This document shows positions 23,780 through 34,889 of a stretch of 64,000 bases of DNA, in pieces; position 1 is the stretch's first letter; every line of letters starts with the position of its first letter. The notes beneath the pieces are model-generated. The model had not been told where the DNA came from, made no database searches, and was given only the letters and a program-made list of their open reading frames with translations. A program made the position numbers and the translations under genes. Origin of the DNA: Collybia mongolica (lineage: Eukaryota > Basidiomycota > Agaricomycetes > Agaricales > Clitocybaceae); the NCBI GenBank assembly GCA_013420905.1, contig JAAXNY010000005.1, forward strand, positions 992,001-1,056,000. The letters run 5' to 3'.

Positions 23780-23942
23780 AATTTGGATGAATCACAACAC
23801 GTTATTCAAAACGAGCGGAATATACGGCTGGGTGGGCTACGGGCATGAGAGTAACAACCACAGCCCTATTGTGAAGATATAAGAAGATATAAGATTTACA
23901 GACGGTTCAACCATTCAAAACGACGCACCTTGGTTGGAATGG
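23780..23942. repeat. Dispersed direct repeat, copy 2
   Basis: Matches 21908-22055. It contains a small internal duplication (GAAGATATAA twice) absent from copy 1. Confidence 0.75.
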
Positions 23943-24196
23943 TGTAACAGTATATCCTTTACTGGCAAGTCATAAATACCATCGTCAAGTCATGGTTGAC
24001 ATACACTTTAAGCATCACGGAGCCACGGTAATTAAATTGGTACATATTAAGGAGCAGGCAAAGTCCACGAGGATAGACTGGGATGAAGAGGAAGAGGTCG
24101 TCAAGCCATAAATTCAGACGGCTCTCATAACCCTTTTTCATATTTTATTTCGCTACGGGAGGTACGACTGGTTAATGTCTATCTAAACTCTAGAGA

Positions 24197-24796
24197 TCAA
24201 TATCTAGACTATACACGGTCCGGTCCGGACCAGGTCCGACCTATTTTTGCTGGACCTGGCCCTGGCCCCGAGGGCCGGGCCGGGTCGACCAGGTCCAGTG
24301 GTAAAAAAAAAAGAAATTGTTTAATAGTCTGTGGAGATGTCTACTGCTGATACATACCATATTTAACATCTATCAATTAAATACAACTATCTCCCAATGA
24401 ATTATCCTAGTATTTTCACTCCTTGCACATCTGGATCATCAGAGAAATTTCTGCTCTGAAGCCACTTGACAACAGGAATTTGATCAAAAATCATTGATTA
24501 CTAATAATTTCGGACAAGAGTTATTATTTTTCGAGGTTTGATCTTGCATTCTCTATTCCCCCACTATATACCCCCACTATTTGGTAGCACTTTCACCACC
24601 CGCCAACATATAAGGCCGGCCAGGTCCGACCCGGGTCCAGCCCGAGGGCCGGGCCAGTGCTCACAGTGGCCCTGGCCCTGTCCAAAGGGGCCGGTCCACT
24701 CATATGCTGGCCCTGGCCCCTGGCCCTCGGGGTCGGCCCCGGGTTGACCCGGGTCCTCGAGGTCCTGGCCCGGACCGCGGACAGTCTATCAATATC
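24197..24796. mobile_element. Non-autonomous derivative of hAT family 1 (copy a)
   Basis: Element 24205-24788 (584 bp), ends TAGACT...AGTCTA, exact 8-bp duplicate TCAATATC at 24197-24204 and 24789-24796. The right array (from about 24610) is the inverse of the left end of the 8124 hAT, and the left array corresponds to that element's right end, so it lies in inverted orientation. The AT-rich core (24300-24600) is shared with the 31917 copy but not with the transposase gene. The left array is about 70 bp shorter than in that copy, and the first bases (TAGACTATAC) are altered. Confidence 0.92.
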
Positions 24797-25267
24797 TCTT
24801 ATACAAATCGGGGTCTTGGGGAGCACGGATGGAAACCGAAAGCCCCCTCAAGGCCCCCCTCATACAGCAATAAGCATCGTATTCGAGTCGTATTCTTCAG
24901 TGGTTGGTGTACGGAAGAGGTGAATCTGATATGGGGTGTATGTACTATGGGTTCGAGTTGCAACGGCCCAAAAGAAAACACCCAGGCTGGCAAGAGGTGC
25001 AGTCTCATTCATGAGTCATGATCCTAGAGTTAGATCAAAGTGGCTGCGTGTGGCCCAAGGTCGCAACCCCAACAACATGAACGAATACTTTGAACAGGAC
25101 ATACTCGCTGTTGTTACGCTGTTGTACGCGCATGTACACTATACTACGAGTCTCACCGTTTGTGCTCAGAATTAACTCGTCAAGTCGTCTCAACATAACA
25201 TGGTGATTACTCCTAATTCACTAGTCTTGTATCGAGGTTCTAGCATTCGCAATTCCGGCAGTGAGCA
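24797..25267. other. Intergenic, no gene supported
   Basis: No motif-bearing frame seen. Confidence 0.4.
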
Positions 25268-25710
25268 CTAATTTTCATCCTGGACAATACACCCATAACT
25301 GCCAAGTGTTATATCATCTTCGTTGGGAACTCTCTCGTACACCCACACATCACCACCGCCAGAGCAATCATTCGTACTGTACCATTTCAATCATATCATT
25401 TACTGATCTCCCGAGCACTAGCACATGCGGCATACCTATAGAGCCAACAACGGCCACCTTCGACACTAGATCCGCCGGCTGGAACAAATCCAGGGGTCTC
25501 AACAGCGTAACACTGTTCAGACGTGAGGTCCGTTACGGTGAATTCTTGACCATCATTGTATTTGTACGTCAAGGTGAGGCCCTATAAATTCCAAAAGGGT
25601 TACAGCACAGATGTGACCGAAAATATACGACTTACATTATCTGTGGGTTTTGGAATATCAATGCCAGTGATGGCGAGGGTGATAGGAAGGATAGCGGCAG
25701 GAAATTGCAT
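25268..25710 (-). CDS. Small Cys-rich, beta/gamma-crystallin-like protein
   Basis: Three exons on the minus strand, 25636-25710, 25436-25581 and 25268-25376, separated by 54- and 59-bp GT-AG introns, give 109 residues in one frame. The start MQFPAAILPITLAITG is hydrophobic and may be a weak signal peptide. The body has TLTYKYNDGQEFTVTDL, a GGRCWLYSTNDCSGG motif and an end IT.GSYGCIVQDEN. The spacing (Cys-x-Leu-Tyr...Cys-x-Gly...Gly-Ser-x-x-Cys) recalls one beta/gamma-crystallin-type Greek-key domain, as in small secreted fungal and bacterial proteins. That fold call is an inference. The exons were missed by simple ORF calling because of the introns. TATA box at 25784-25790. Confidence 0.72.
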
Positions 25711-25783
25711 GGTTTAAAATATGAATGGCACGTTGAGAATCTGTAGCAAGTACGTGTTTATCCATTGAAGATCTATCCGCCTT

Positions 25784-25790
25784 CTTATAC
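25784..25790 (-). promoter_or_regulatory. TATA box of gene 25710
   Basis: GTATAAG on the minus strand, about 75 bp before the ATG at 25710. Confidence 0.55.
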
Positions 25791-25799
25791 ATCCACATA

Positions 25800-26766
25800 C
25801 CCTGACAAAGTGCTCAATGAGAAAAAGCAAGTTCAACCCGAAGACAAGGACAACCCTTCATAATTACATCTGTTATGATCGTGAACTGCCATCCTCTTCC
25901 TGTGCATGCGTGTCTTGCTATACCATATAGGCTCACCACTGGCAAGCGCGAAGGATCTAACTTCGCTGGGCGTGGCCATCGAGTTGGCAGATGATTGGAG
26001 CACAACGAACAGAAACATGACGTCTGCCAGATTGCCCACGAGCCGCTACAAGTAAGATGGAATGCTGTGAGCATGAGATCTCGGATCATAGCGATGCATT
26101 GTGACACCACGACCTAAAACGTGAAGAGAATTTGCGCGATCTAGAAACAAGTAGTACCATAGATGTCGGTCCGTAGTCCCAACGAATGATAGATCTATGA
26201 CGGCCAGGGAGGAGGATAAATCCAGAGTGTATAACGAAACGAAAGCCTTCTCCCAAGCAATTATTTGGGGTTGTAATCTCGACGTTCGCGTTTATCCGAG
26301 AATTGGGCCTATCTTTCTTGTACCGCAGGTCTTTTTTGGAGGGTTTAGCTGTCATTCAATTCAAATGACGTCCACGACAATACGGGGATCATGGAGCCCC
26401 CCAGTCGAGCACTTCAGGTGAGCCCTCAGCAATGGAAGGCTGTCATTGATATGACCACCCAATTCCTGGGTCGAACTGTTCGGGTCTGGGAGGGCACACT
26501 CACTGGCATATGGAGGCGACAGTTCGCAACCTTGCTTAAAGCCTGGCCGTTCCACCTTTTAAAGTATTCGGATCCAGCCAAACCATACCTAAGATATCGA
26601 TTTTGAGGCCTTCAGTTTTCCTGGGGTGAACCTGCTCAATTCAATTGCTATTCGGACTTTTGAACCCGAACAACATTACCTGTTTCGAGGCGGTAATTTG
26701 GGCTAACCCTTAGCAATGGGACCATTTTTTGACTCAGTTGAATCTTTCACCTGATAGTGGGGGTAC
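25800..26766. other. Intergenic, no gene supported
   Basis: Several short overlapping frames (for example 26086-26355 minus) lack motifs or clean splice patterns. Confidence 0.4.
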
Positions 26767-26768
26767 TT

Positions 26769-26777
26769 ATATAAAGT
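26769..26777 (+). promoter_or_regulatory. TATA box of gene 26845
   Basis: TATATAAAG, 76 bp upstream of the ATG. Confidence 0.65.
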
Positions 26778-26844
26778 GATTATTGTCTCCAACACTTCAA
26801 TCAAGCGCCCCAGTTATAACATCATCTTTGTACATCCAACGACG

Positions 26845-27428
26845 ATGCAGCTTAAATCTTCTTTCGTGTATACTTTAATGGTCGCTTTTGCGACAGTGCG
26901 AGCCATGAGAGTTCATCATGGCGAGTACGTGACTTCTCTATTGCATCTCGAAATATATGCTGACGCTTTTACGTTAGGACTGCGCCTGACAGAGTGGTTA
27001 AATTTCCCTTCCATATTTGATAATGATACTCACCGAAGTGCAGGTTGTAAATTTACAATACTCAGCAGATGCAGGTCCAGTGTTGGTGTGTCGAGTTTGC
27101 CTCTTTAGACCTTCCATCTTCCAGCTAAGCGGGAACATCAACTTTCCATTGGTAGGTTAGAGGGCCATGTACCGGCTCCGCGCGTGTGGATATCAGATTC
27201 GACCAATGGACCAACTCTAAGAACATAACTGGGCATGTCGAGTATGCCAGTTGTATCGACGCAGCGGCTCCCAAGGACGATTGGGGCTTCGATTTCGAAA
27301 CCAACCCCAGCTCCGACTTCCAGTGCGAGTATAATGTGTTCTTTGGGGTCTGCTTCCCGCGAAACTCAACAGTTCGTCAAGCGGAGTGCACATCCCGAAC
27401 AACAATACTGTCAAGAGTTGCGGGGTGA
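26845..27428 (+). CDS. Small secreted Cys-containing protein (hypothetical, spliced)
   Basis: The first exon (from 26845) starts MQLKSSFVYTLMVAFATVRA, a clear signal peptide with a likely cleavage after Ala-20. A second exon is likely to follow after an intron GTACGT...GTTAG (about 26926-26978), and a third after GTTAAA...GTGCAG (about 26997-27044), where VVNLQYSADAGPVL reads in frame. The last coding stretch (about 27190-27428) contains DIRFDQWTNSKNITGHVEYASC, then ETNPSSDFQCEYNVFFGVC. The intermediate exon joins are not certain. The strong TATA box and signal peptide support a real secreted protein. I do not recognise the family; small secreted proteins of this kind are common in basidiomycetes. 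Confidence 0.55.
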
Positions 27429-28482
27429 TTAAGACTTATTGTGGGGATCTTGGTGGCCAAGCCATAACTAAATACGACATTATTGGCAATGCCAGTGTTC
27501 CAATTTGTAACTTTACTTAATAACTCACATACAAACACTTTTAATAACTCCATGACGTCCGTGTAGTACCATGTACAATAACGCAATTGCAAATCCGTCC
27601 GATCAATATCCGTGCTACTAGTGTCTTGAGTGTCGCGGATGGGCAATGGGATATGTGTGAGAGCTTTCGCTAAAACTCTACGAATATAAATTGGGGGCGT
27701 GAGCAAGACACATGAAATATTAATATTGGATGGAACTTCGAAAGACGTCATCATAAGAACCCTTCGCAGGGCGCGGATTTCCTTGGTCGACCTGGCCATT
27801 GGGCACAGCCCCCCGATAACGTCTCTCCTCTATTATCTGGGTCAGTATAAAGGTACCCAAGACTGAGGCGTCTTACAAAATGATTTATATCAATGGGCGG
27901 CTTCCCAGGAACGAGCACACCGACGTCTGCCGAACCCACTCTAGTTTACAACCACCGGGCTCGTTTTTCGGGCAGGATTGACTCCCATTGGGCAATGCCA
28001 GTGCTCTTATATGATTGTTGCACCTGTCCCGTGGAGGGGATCCTGCATAGCGTCCCGTGGAAGGGCGGCGACGGCGTAATCGGAAAGTACAGGTACCTCC
28101 TGGTATAATTTGCTGCTCCTTCGCGAGTGGTGCTATGCTGGGCGGTTAGATTAGGTTCAGATGGCGGTTATAAGGAAGGCCTCTTACGCTCTCGATACCT
28201 GAGATGAGAGCAGCTGGAAAGCGTTCTCCCCGAGATGCATGAGATGTGTGTCTCGCGCAGGCTAAAGTTGGGCACAGAGGGGCAAGATGAATGGTATGGA
28301 GGGGTCTGCAAAAGAAGTTTCGATCTTCCTATCTGGGCCGATCCGGAGGTTGCGAAAGCGCTCGTTATCGGGGTATAAGTGGGCTTGGTTCCTGAAGATC
28401 GATATCTACGGGTTCCCATAAGTTTTTGATATTTATGGGCTGATAGATTCGTAAACATAGGTGACATATGATATGTCTAGTA
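27429..28482. other. Intergenic, no gene supported
   Basis: Short frames only, for example 27893-28108, with no motif. Confidence 0.4.
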
Positions 28483-29109
28483 TTAATAGTCAGTGAGAAG
28501 CTAGACAAAGTTATGCGAAACATGAATCCAGCGAAAGAAATGATATTTTCCTACCAGGACCTGGAAACCGTTGCACATGTCTGCCTTCAGACTAAGAGTA
28601 ACTGAGTGATGGTCATCATTGCTGCGAATGCACACCAAGTAGAAAGTCGGACCTGCCAGTTGCTGTCGACTAGTACCTGTAGAGGTAGTGTTACTGAAGG
28701 TGGTATCACTGGAGGTAGCATTACTGGACGTGACGTTGGTGTCGCCATCTCCTGATTCCGTAAACCTACCGCTTTATTTCAGAATTTGGCCTCAAAGGTG
28801 CCATTCACTCGGACTCACACGTAGCTAATCAGCGTGAAGACAAAATAGTTTTCGCTGTCCTGGATAGACATGTTCCGGTTGGGAGACGGTCCTTTGACGC
28901 TGAAGCGAACACTGTGTTCGACATAGTACGAGGCTAGTCTTAGATAATAACGGGGCGCAGACGAATGGCGTGAATGGGCGGATGCCATCGACGTCTGTTG
29001 AATTTCCATCGAGCATGATTGAAGACATGGAATTGAGCAGGGATTCGATGTAGATGGCGGAACCTGTACAACACTGGTTGAAACGCGAGAGACGGAAACA
29101 CGTCGACAT
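28483..29109 (-). CDS. Probable extracellular beta-sandwich protein (partial or decayed)
   Basis: The 3' part reconstructs well: an exon ending at 28819 (VRFSVKG...YFVFTLISY), a 53-bp intron (28766-28818), an exon 28555-28765, a 54-bp intron (28501-28554) and a last exon 28483-28500 join in frame and end at TAA. The second exon encodes a Ser/Thr/Asn-rich linker (NVTSSNATSSDTTF) followed by GPTFYLVCIRSNDDHH. The 5' part (near 29109-28970) contains GSAIYIESLLNSMSSIMLDG, which resembles the GTAIYV...DG strand pair of extracellular domains in fungal membrane proteins. The link between the two parts is unclear, and there is no transmembrane helix. It may be a truncated relative of those proteins. 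Function unknown. Confidence 0.42.
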
Positions 29110-29220
29110 TGTAACACACCCTTTAAAGGAGAAAGATGCGCCCCACCGACATGCCCTCGGTGCATTATGGTGGTTCATTATGGCGCCCAGCTTGGCCTGC
29201 TGGTCGAGTGCCGTCGGCAT

Positions 29221-29895
29221 TTATTCTACAAATTGGGGCATCTAAAACACTGCCTTCGTATTGGGATATCGTGGTGTTCAAATGCGGGTAGCACGATGCG
29301 ATTGGATTGAGGGACTCGTGTTGTTGACAGTTAGATTGTGTTGTGCGTCTGAATGAGTGATTGGGACACACAGAGCTGACAATAAAGAAAGCCTAAATAA
29401 AGCATGCCAGGTCAAGGAGTGCGGGGGTTATTGCACGCAAACTACAAGTGTGAAAAAATGAAAATATCGGTTTTTTTCCCCAGTGCCTGGCACCGACTAT
29501 ACAAGCCACCGGTTGCGCATCTGGCAAAGTCGAAGTTTGCTGAAGGCCAGTCAGAGTGTTTCAAAGGTAGTCAATCCGTTTCTCCCCGAGCACACAGCTA
29601 TTTACACAGTATGTACCTAAGAAAAGAACCAACGCCCTCCCCAGATTGATGTGCGTATGTAGATATAAAAGAAAAAAAATCGAAAATCGGGGAATGAGAC
29701 AGAACCCCAGGTATGATAATTAACAGGCGTAGGGAGCAGCCCCAAAAGATGCGGTATAGGTCAAATAAATGCATTAGCAGCCCCAGCTCGCCGGGGATAA
29801 ATGTGTGAGAAGCTCGTCCGTCAGTAGCAGCGTCGTTACCACGCAGTGTATGTACAATTAGTGTCTGTTCCCGTCTAAGGCATCTCTAAAGCCCA
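29221..29895. other. Intergenic / 3' flank of the Rds1 gene
   Basis: No gene supported. Likely contains the 3'UTR of the Rds1-like gene. Confidence 0.4.
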
Positions 29896-31300
29896 TCAAA
29901 GATTTGTCCAGCCGTTAACGGTGATCTTGCCGTCGGGAGACTTGCCTGTGAAAAGGTTGGCGGTGCCGTTGCTGGACGCGCCGCTCTGGGCAGCTGTGCC
30001 GGGTGCATCGGTGGACGTGGGTGCGGGCGGGGCAGCTCCGCTGGCGCTGGCGATGACGGCAGAGGCCTCAGCGGGCGAAATGGTGCGCGTGGATGTCGAG
30101 GCACTTTGGGCTTGGGATCCTGATCCAGAGCCGGAGCCGCGGGCGAGCTGCCCGAGCATTTGGGGCTTGGTGTCGATGAACGCGAGGGCGGGGCCAGCGA
30201 CGACCTTGTTGGTGGCGCGGTCGCGAACGTTGTTGAGCAGGGGCTGGTTGTCGGAGGTGACCCAGATCGCGACGGGACCGTTGATGCCGTCGGGAACGAC
30301 ACACTCGCTCATGGGTAGTGAGATGGACATGACTGAGCCACCAACGAGCATCTGGCAATGGAGTTGCTGGAGGAGCATGTTAGCGGAGCGATGCTATGCG
30401 AAAATGACAAAGACATACATCCTCTGGTACGGTTCCGTTAAGAGATGTCGCAGAGAACGTGAGCTTCGTGCCGGGAGCAACTGTCCCAGTGTTGGTCAGT
30501 GAGAGGGGTGTGTTGGCTGGATTACTAAGTTTAGCGAAAAAAAGATAGTGTGGCGATGATGAAAGATGAAACAAACCTGGGATGGGGATTTCGCATCCAC
30601 CGGTGATGAAAGGCGATGCAAGGGCAAGCACTTCACTGGGTGTGAGAGCAAAGTCAAACGCGGCAGGGATGGCAGTGCCACCGCTGGACAGGACGTTGAG
30701 GATAGTTTGATGACGAGCCTCCACAGTCAGAATCGAGCCCGCAGAAGTAAGGAGAACGGGGTCGGTAAGAAGAGTTGCTCCACCGAGGTATGCCGATACA
30801 CCAACGCTCTCAACTACACGGGCAGTTGCCGCCATGGTGGCGACATCGGTCAAGGCAGAGTCGAAGTTGAACTGGCAACCGGTGATGGGAGTCTCTCCGA
30901 AACTCTTTAATGCGGCCTGTGTGGGGTGTTTCCGTAAGCCAAAAGCTGTAGACATGATTTCAAACGGACGGACCTGGAGCACAGTCGAGTGCGTAGCTTC
31001 GTCAGCCTGTATACTCTTGAACTGTTCAATGGGAATTTGACTTGACGGGAAACCAGCGGATGTGAAATCCGAGTCTTGGAATTTTGCGATTGCTTGCTCG
31101 TAGAAGCTCGATTCTAGCTGTTCCAGGACATCGGCAAATTCTGAATGATTGGAGTCGGTAAGGGAAAAAACCGCATGATGCTGTGAAGACTCACTGAAAA
31201 CCAAGATATCTGAATCAGCACGTTTGCCGTAGAAACGGGCAGGAGCGGCGAGGACCAAAAGGGGGGCTACGAGGGCCAATAAAGTTGAAGAATAATGCAT
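29896..31300 (-). CDS. Rds1-like ferritin-like secreted protein
   Basis: Four exons (30974-31300, 30577-30916, 30419-30516, 29896-30366) join to 411 residues. The start MHYSSTLLALVAPLLVLAAP is a signal peptide. The ferritin-like helical domain spans roughly residues 45-220, with TARVVESVGVSAYLGGA, LTVEARHQT and IQADEATHST supplying the Glu and His residues typical of the diiron-like bundle. After that comes a beta-rich C-terminal region (GTKLTFSATSLNGTVPED, LHCQMLVGGS) and a Ser/Ala/Thr-rich tail that may be a cell-wall linker. The architecture fits Rds1 / desiccation-related stress proteins of fungi, which are about this length. Two introns (30917-30973, 57 bp, and 30517-30576, 60 bp) are multiples of three without stops. 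The gene looks intact. Confidence 0.88.
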
Positions 31301-31908
31301 TTTTCAAAGGGAGTTGCTGCCGGAGTGATAAAAAGCCTGCTTTAAAGAACGTGGAGGTTTTGGAACGAAGTTCGAAAGAAACAGGGGATGCAGCCGGGCA
31401 AGCCCACAAAAGAACGACTAGAGGGTATGTTAGCTGGTCTGAACGTTCAACGAAGAAAAAAGGACTTACTAGGGCACGGGGAGGGGAAAGAAGGAAACGG
31501 AGAAGGAGGACAAACGGCTGATGGCAACGGGTTTTGGTATTTGTACGGGTGGGAGATATGACCCAATTCCATGTCCCTGGTTCATCTGTTGATCGACTTC
31601 GGTCAGCCCGGCACACCCATCTGGTGGCATCTCCATCCCTATGGTGATGGTGCAATTATATGATATCCATTTTCTTGGTTGGCTTGCTTTTTTGAATCCG
31701 CTCAGCACCCAAGGAGCGAAAAACATGCAAATGGAATTCCTACTCCATGTCTTTTTGTTTTGTTTGCCGCGGTAAATACGAAAGGGTATTTATATGGCAT
31801 GTTCATGGCGTACTGCAGGAGATATCGGTATGCTTTTAGAAACATGCCAGCTGCAATCGTTATGATCGATCGTCAACGTGGACTTGCCGAGCCCCATAAA
31901 ATAGCTAT
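31301..31908. other. 5' flank of the Rds1-like gene
   Basis: Contains no supported gene. Presumably holds the promoter of the divergent minus-strand gene; no clear TATA box near the start was seen. Confidence 0.4.
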
Positions 31909-32576
31909 GTAGCGACTAGACTGTCCAGGGTCCGGTCCGGGCCAGGTCCGACCTATTTTTGCTGGACCTGGCCCTGGCCCCGAAGGCCGGTCCACCTCTT
32001 TGTCGGACCCGGCCCTCTGATAGAGGGCCAGGGCCGGGCCGGGTCGGTCCAAGGCCGGCCCCGGGTCAACCAGGTCCAGTGGTGAAAAAAAAAGAAATTG
32101 CTTAATAGTCTGGAAAGATGTCTACTGCTGATACATACTATATTTAACATCTATCAATTAAATACAACTATCTCCCAATGAACTATCCTAGTGTTTTTAC
32201 TCCTTGCACATCTGGATCATCAGAGAAGTTTTTGCTCTGAAGCCGCTTGACATCAGGAATTTGATCAAAAATCATTGATTACTAATAATTTCGACCAGAG
32301 TTATTATTTTTCGAGGTTTGATCTTGCATTCTCTATTCCCCCACTATTTACCCGCACTATTTGCTAGCGTTTTCACCACCCCCCAACATATAAGGCCGGC
32401 CAGGTCCGACCCGGGTCCAGCCCGAGGGCCGGGCCAGTACTCACAGTGGCCCTGGCCCTGTCCAAAGGGGCCGGTCCACTCATATGCTGGCCCTGGCCCC
32501 TGGCCCTCGGGGTCGGCCCCGGGTTGACCCGGGTCCTCGAGGTCCTGGCCCGGACCGCGGACAGTCTAGTAGCGAC
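31909..32576. mobile_element. Non-autonomous derivative of hAT family 1 (copy b)
   Basis: Element 31917-32568 (652 bp) starts TAGACTGTCC, ends GGACAGTCTA and has the exact 8-bp duplicate GTAGCGAC (31909-31916, 32569-32576). The first ~150 bp match the reverse of the right end of the 8124 hAT and the last ~170 bp match its left end. The AT-rich core is nearly identical to that of 24205-24788. It has no transposase gene, so it would depend on a protein supplied in trans. Confidence 0.94.
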
Positions 32577-34889
32577 TGAAGATCCCTTTGCCAAGATGTC
32601 GCCAAGGCACACAAGCGGCCCTACTAAACAACAGCGGTAACACCAAGGAACAGTTTATCAGAGTTTCAGCCGCTTTGCCCGCCTCAGGCTCGTCCACCAA
32701 TCAGAACCTAACCACCCTCCTTCTCTCCCCGTACATATGTACAACACTTCGCCGAAAAACCCGCAATGCTGCCGACTATATACACCCCTTACGATGCCCA
32801 GGAGGCTCTGATATCCAGCAACTTATGATAATCCGCGTTACCGAGTCTCCCATTCATCAAGTCCAATAGCACTAGGGGACTGCATTCTGTGCAAAAGATA
32901 GGCTGCCGCGGTCCATTCATATCGTTCGCGACTGTCAGATGGAAGATGCTAAATATACCCCATTGCGGTTAAAAACATCACGCATCCTCACATTACTGGT
33001 ACGAGCATCACGATTATTTTAGAGCCATCGATACCCATCACTGATACTCCACCATGCAGTTGTCATCATGTCAGGATATTCATCCCCGGTAATCATGAAC
33101 AGAAGTGCACTGCTCCTCAGGGGAGTGAAGCCTAAAGCTTGTGTCCATGAGTCATGCTGAATTTCCCGGTTCCATACACGAAAACAACCAATATTGTTGT
33201 GATTAATTTTGCGCTTGTTTCTCCTACTGCGTCTCTTGTCGACCTTCATCACACCCAAATCAAAACAGCGTGGAAATCAGTACTGCCCCTTACATACTGT
33301 ACCCGGCCCCGCGGCAACGCTTCCCAACAGCCCTAAAAAATGAGGCAGGTGGAACCATTTGCACGATTCATTTTTTACTTAGATTCATGAAACGTCAGAT
33401 TTTTTGTCTGTAAACAGTACTTAAGCAGACACCGGCCATGCAGCTTCCTCCCAGTCTGCCCAGCTTCATCGAGGCCATGGCATTCTCTGGCTATTTTAGC
33501 ATCACATACCTGGTTAACGACACGACGTTCCAAATTTCCAGGTTCTGAAATAGGGCGAAACTTATTGACCAACGGCTTTCTGTCCACACATCACGTTGTT
33601 CTGAATATTTTTGACAACAGCCTAAAGCGCGTCAAGCCCGCACCTTGTGCTACTTCAAGACCACTTCTCCTGACAACATGGACTCATCGATCGTGATCTC
33701 ATGGATCCTCAAATAACACTGAGGAGGCTCGATATCATGATCTTGATCAACAACGGATTCATGACGTTTCAGACCACCCCGCACTATTCTTGTGACAAGC
33801 GGCACCTTAAAGGACGCCTTCGGATATGTGCATCTTCCATGTCCAAGCCCTGCTCAGCCCTATACCACTTGGCAGCTTCTCTCTCGTCACGGCTGCAGCA
33901 AGTACTGGCTCACAATCTGCACAATATCTCTGTTCGGGAGTAACACCCCTATTATTCCCTGCGGCGGCAGCTCGTTGTCAAATACAGCGCCCTCGAGTCA
34001 CTCTGACTCAGAGTCTGGGTCCCGCAACAAGATACTGCTTCCCGCACCGTCAGAAACGATGGGCGCGTTCCACTTCGTCTTTCTTTTCCCACCAGCCCAA
34101 TGGTTTTTTTTCTGGCAATCATGGCGCGCGACAAGTAGGACGTCAACGACATGCCAACTTTCAAGATGGGTCATAATCTACGGCTTGAATGAGTGTGGCG
34201 CATTGAGGAAACTTGAAGCATAGCCTGTGGACAAGCCATAAATGCTTAGCCATTGACTGCCGATCTGTACCGGGTAGTGACCACTATGAAAGCTTTCGGG
34301 TCACCCCTGCTCGGAAAGGGTTTTTTTCCAATCACTCGCCAATCAAGTCCGAGGTGGATTTACCTGTGAAACAGGTGGTTGGGCCGGATGGTCCAAGCAA
34401 GTTCATCTGTAAACTCTGCCGGCTCCCGATTATCCTTGACCGAACTTCTGAGTCTATTCAACTCTCTGGCTCTTGCCTGCCCTGTTGGGTCCTGCTCCTT
34501 GGGCAAGTTACTTTGGAGTACAGGGAAGTGATCGAAGGTGAAGGCTGGTGAAGGGCAGATTGCGGCCCGCATTAATATCAATACCTCCGGTCCGCTAGCT
34601 AGTCCTGTCGGATTTGAGGATCATCTGGTTTGTAGAGTGGCTCAGAATTCGTCAGAGCTTGTCTCCTTATTGTACAATACGTACATTATATTCACAAATG
34701 CGAACTTGAACACAAATAAATGAGTTGAGATGCAGGAGACAGAGCGATCCATTGTGTCCATTATTTAAGGGGAAGCTTACCTGATCAGGGCGATGGACAA
34801 AATAAATTAAGGCCGGTCCCGATCTGGACGCTCTGTTGTTTGCTGGAGGTCCGAGGTTAAACTGGACTCAATTCTTGTCCATTTCCCCC
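32577..34889. other. Long intergenic stretch, no gene supported
   Basis: Several frames of 60-143 codons (for example 33792-34223) overlap each other on both strands without motifs, consistent splice sites or coding bias. Nothing is named with confidence. Confidence 0.45.

Noticed and set aside
29886..30502. 138- and 193-codon frames over the Rds1 gene
   Set aside because: Shadows of the Ser/Ala-rich Rds1 tail.
33792..34223. 143-codon frame in the 32-35 kb gap
   Set aside because: Overlaps other frames of similar length, has no motif and no consistent splice pattern.
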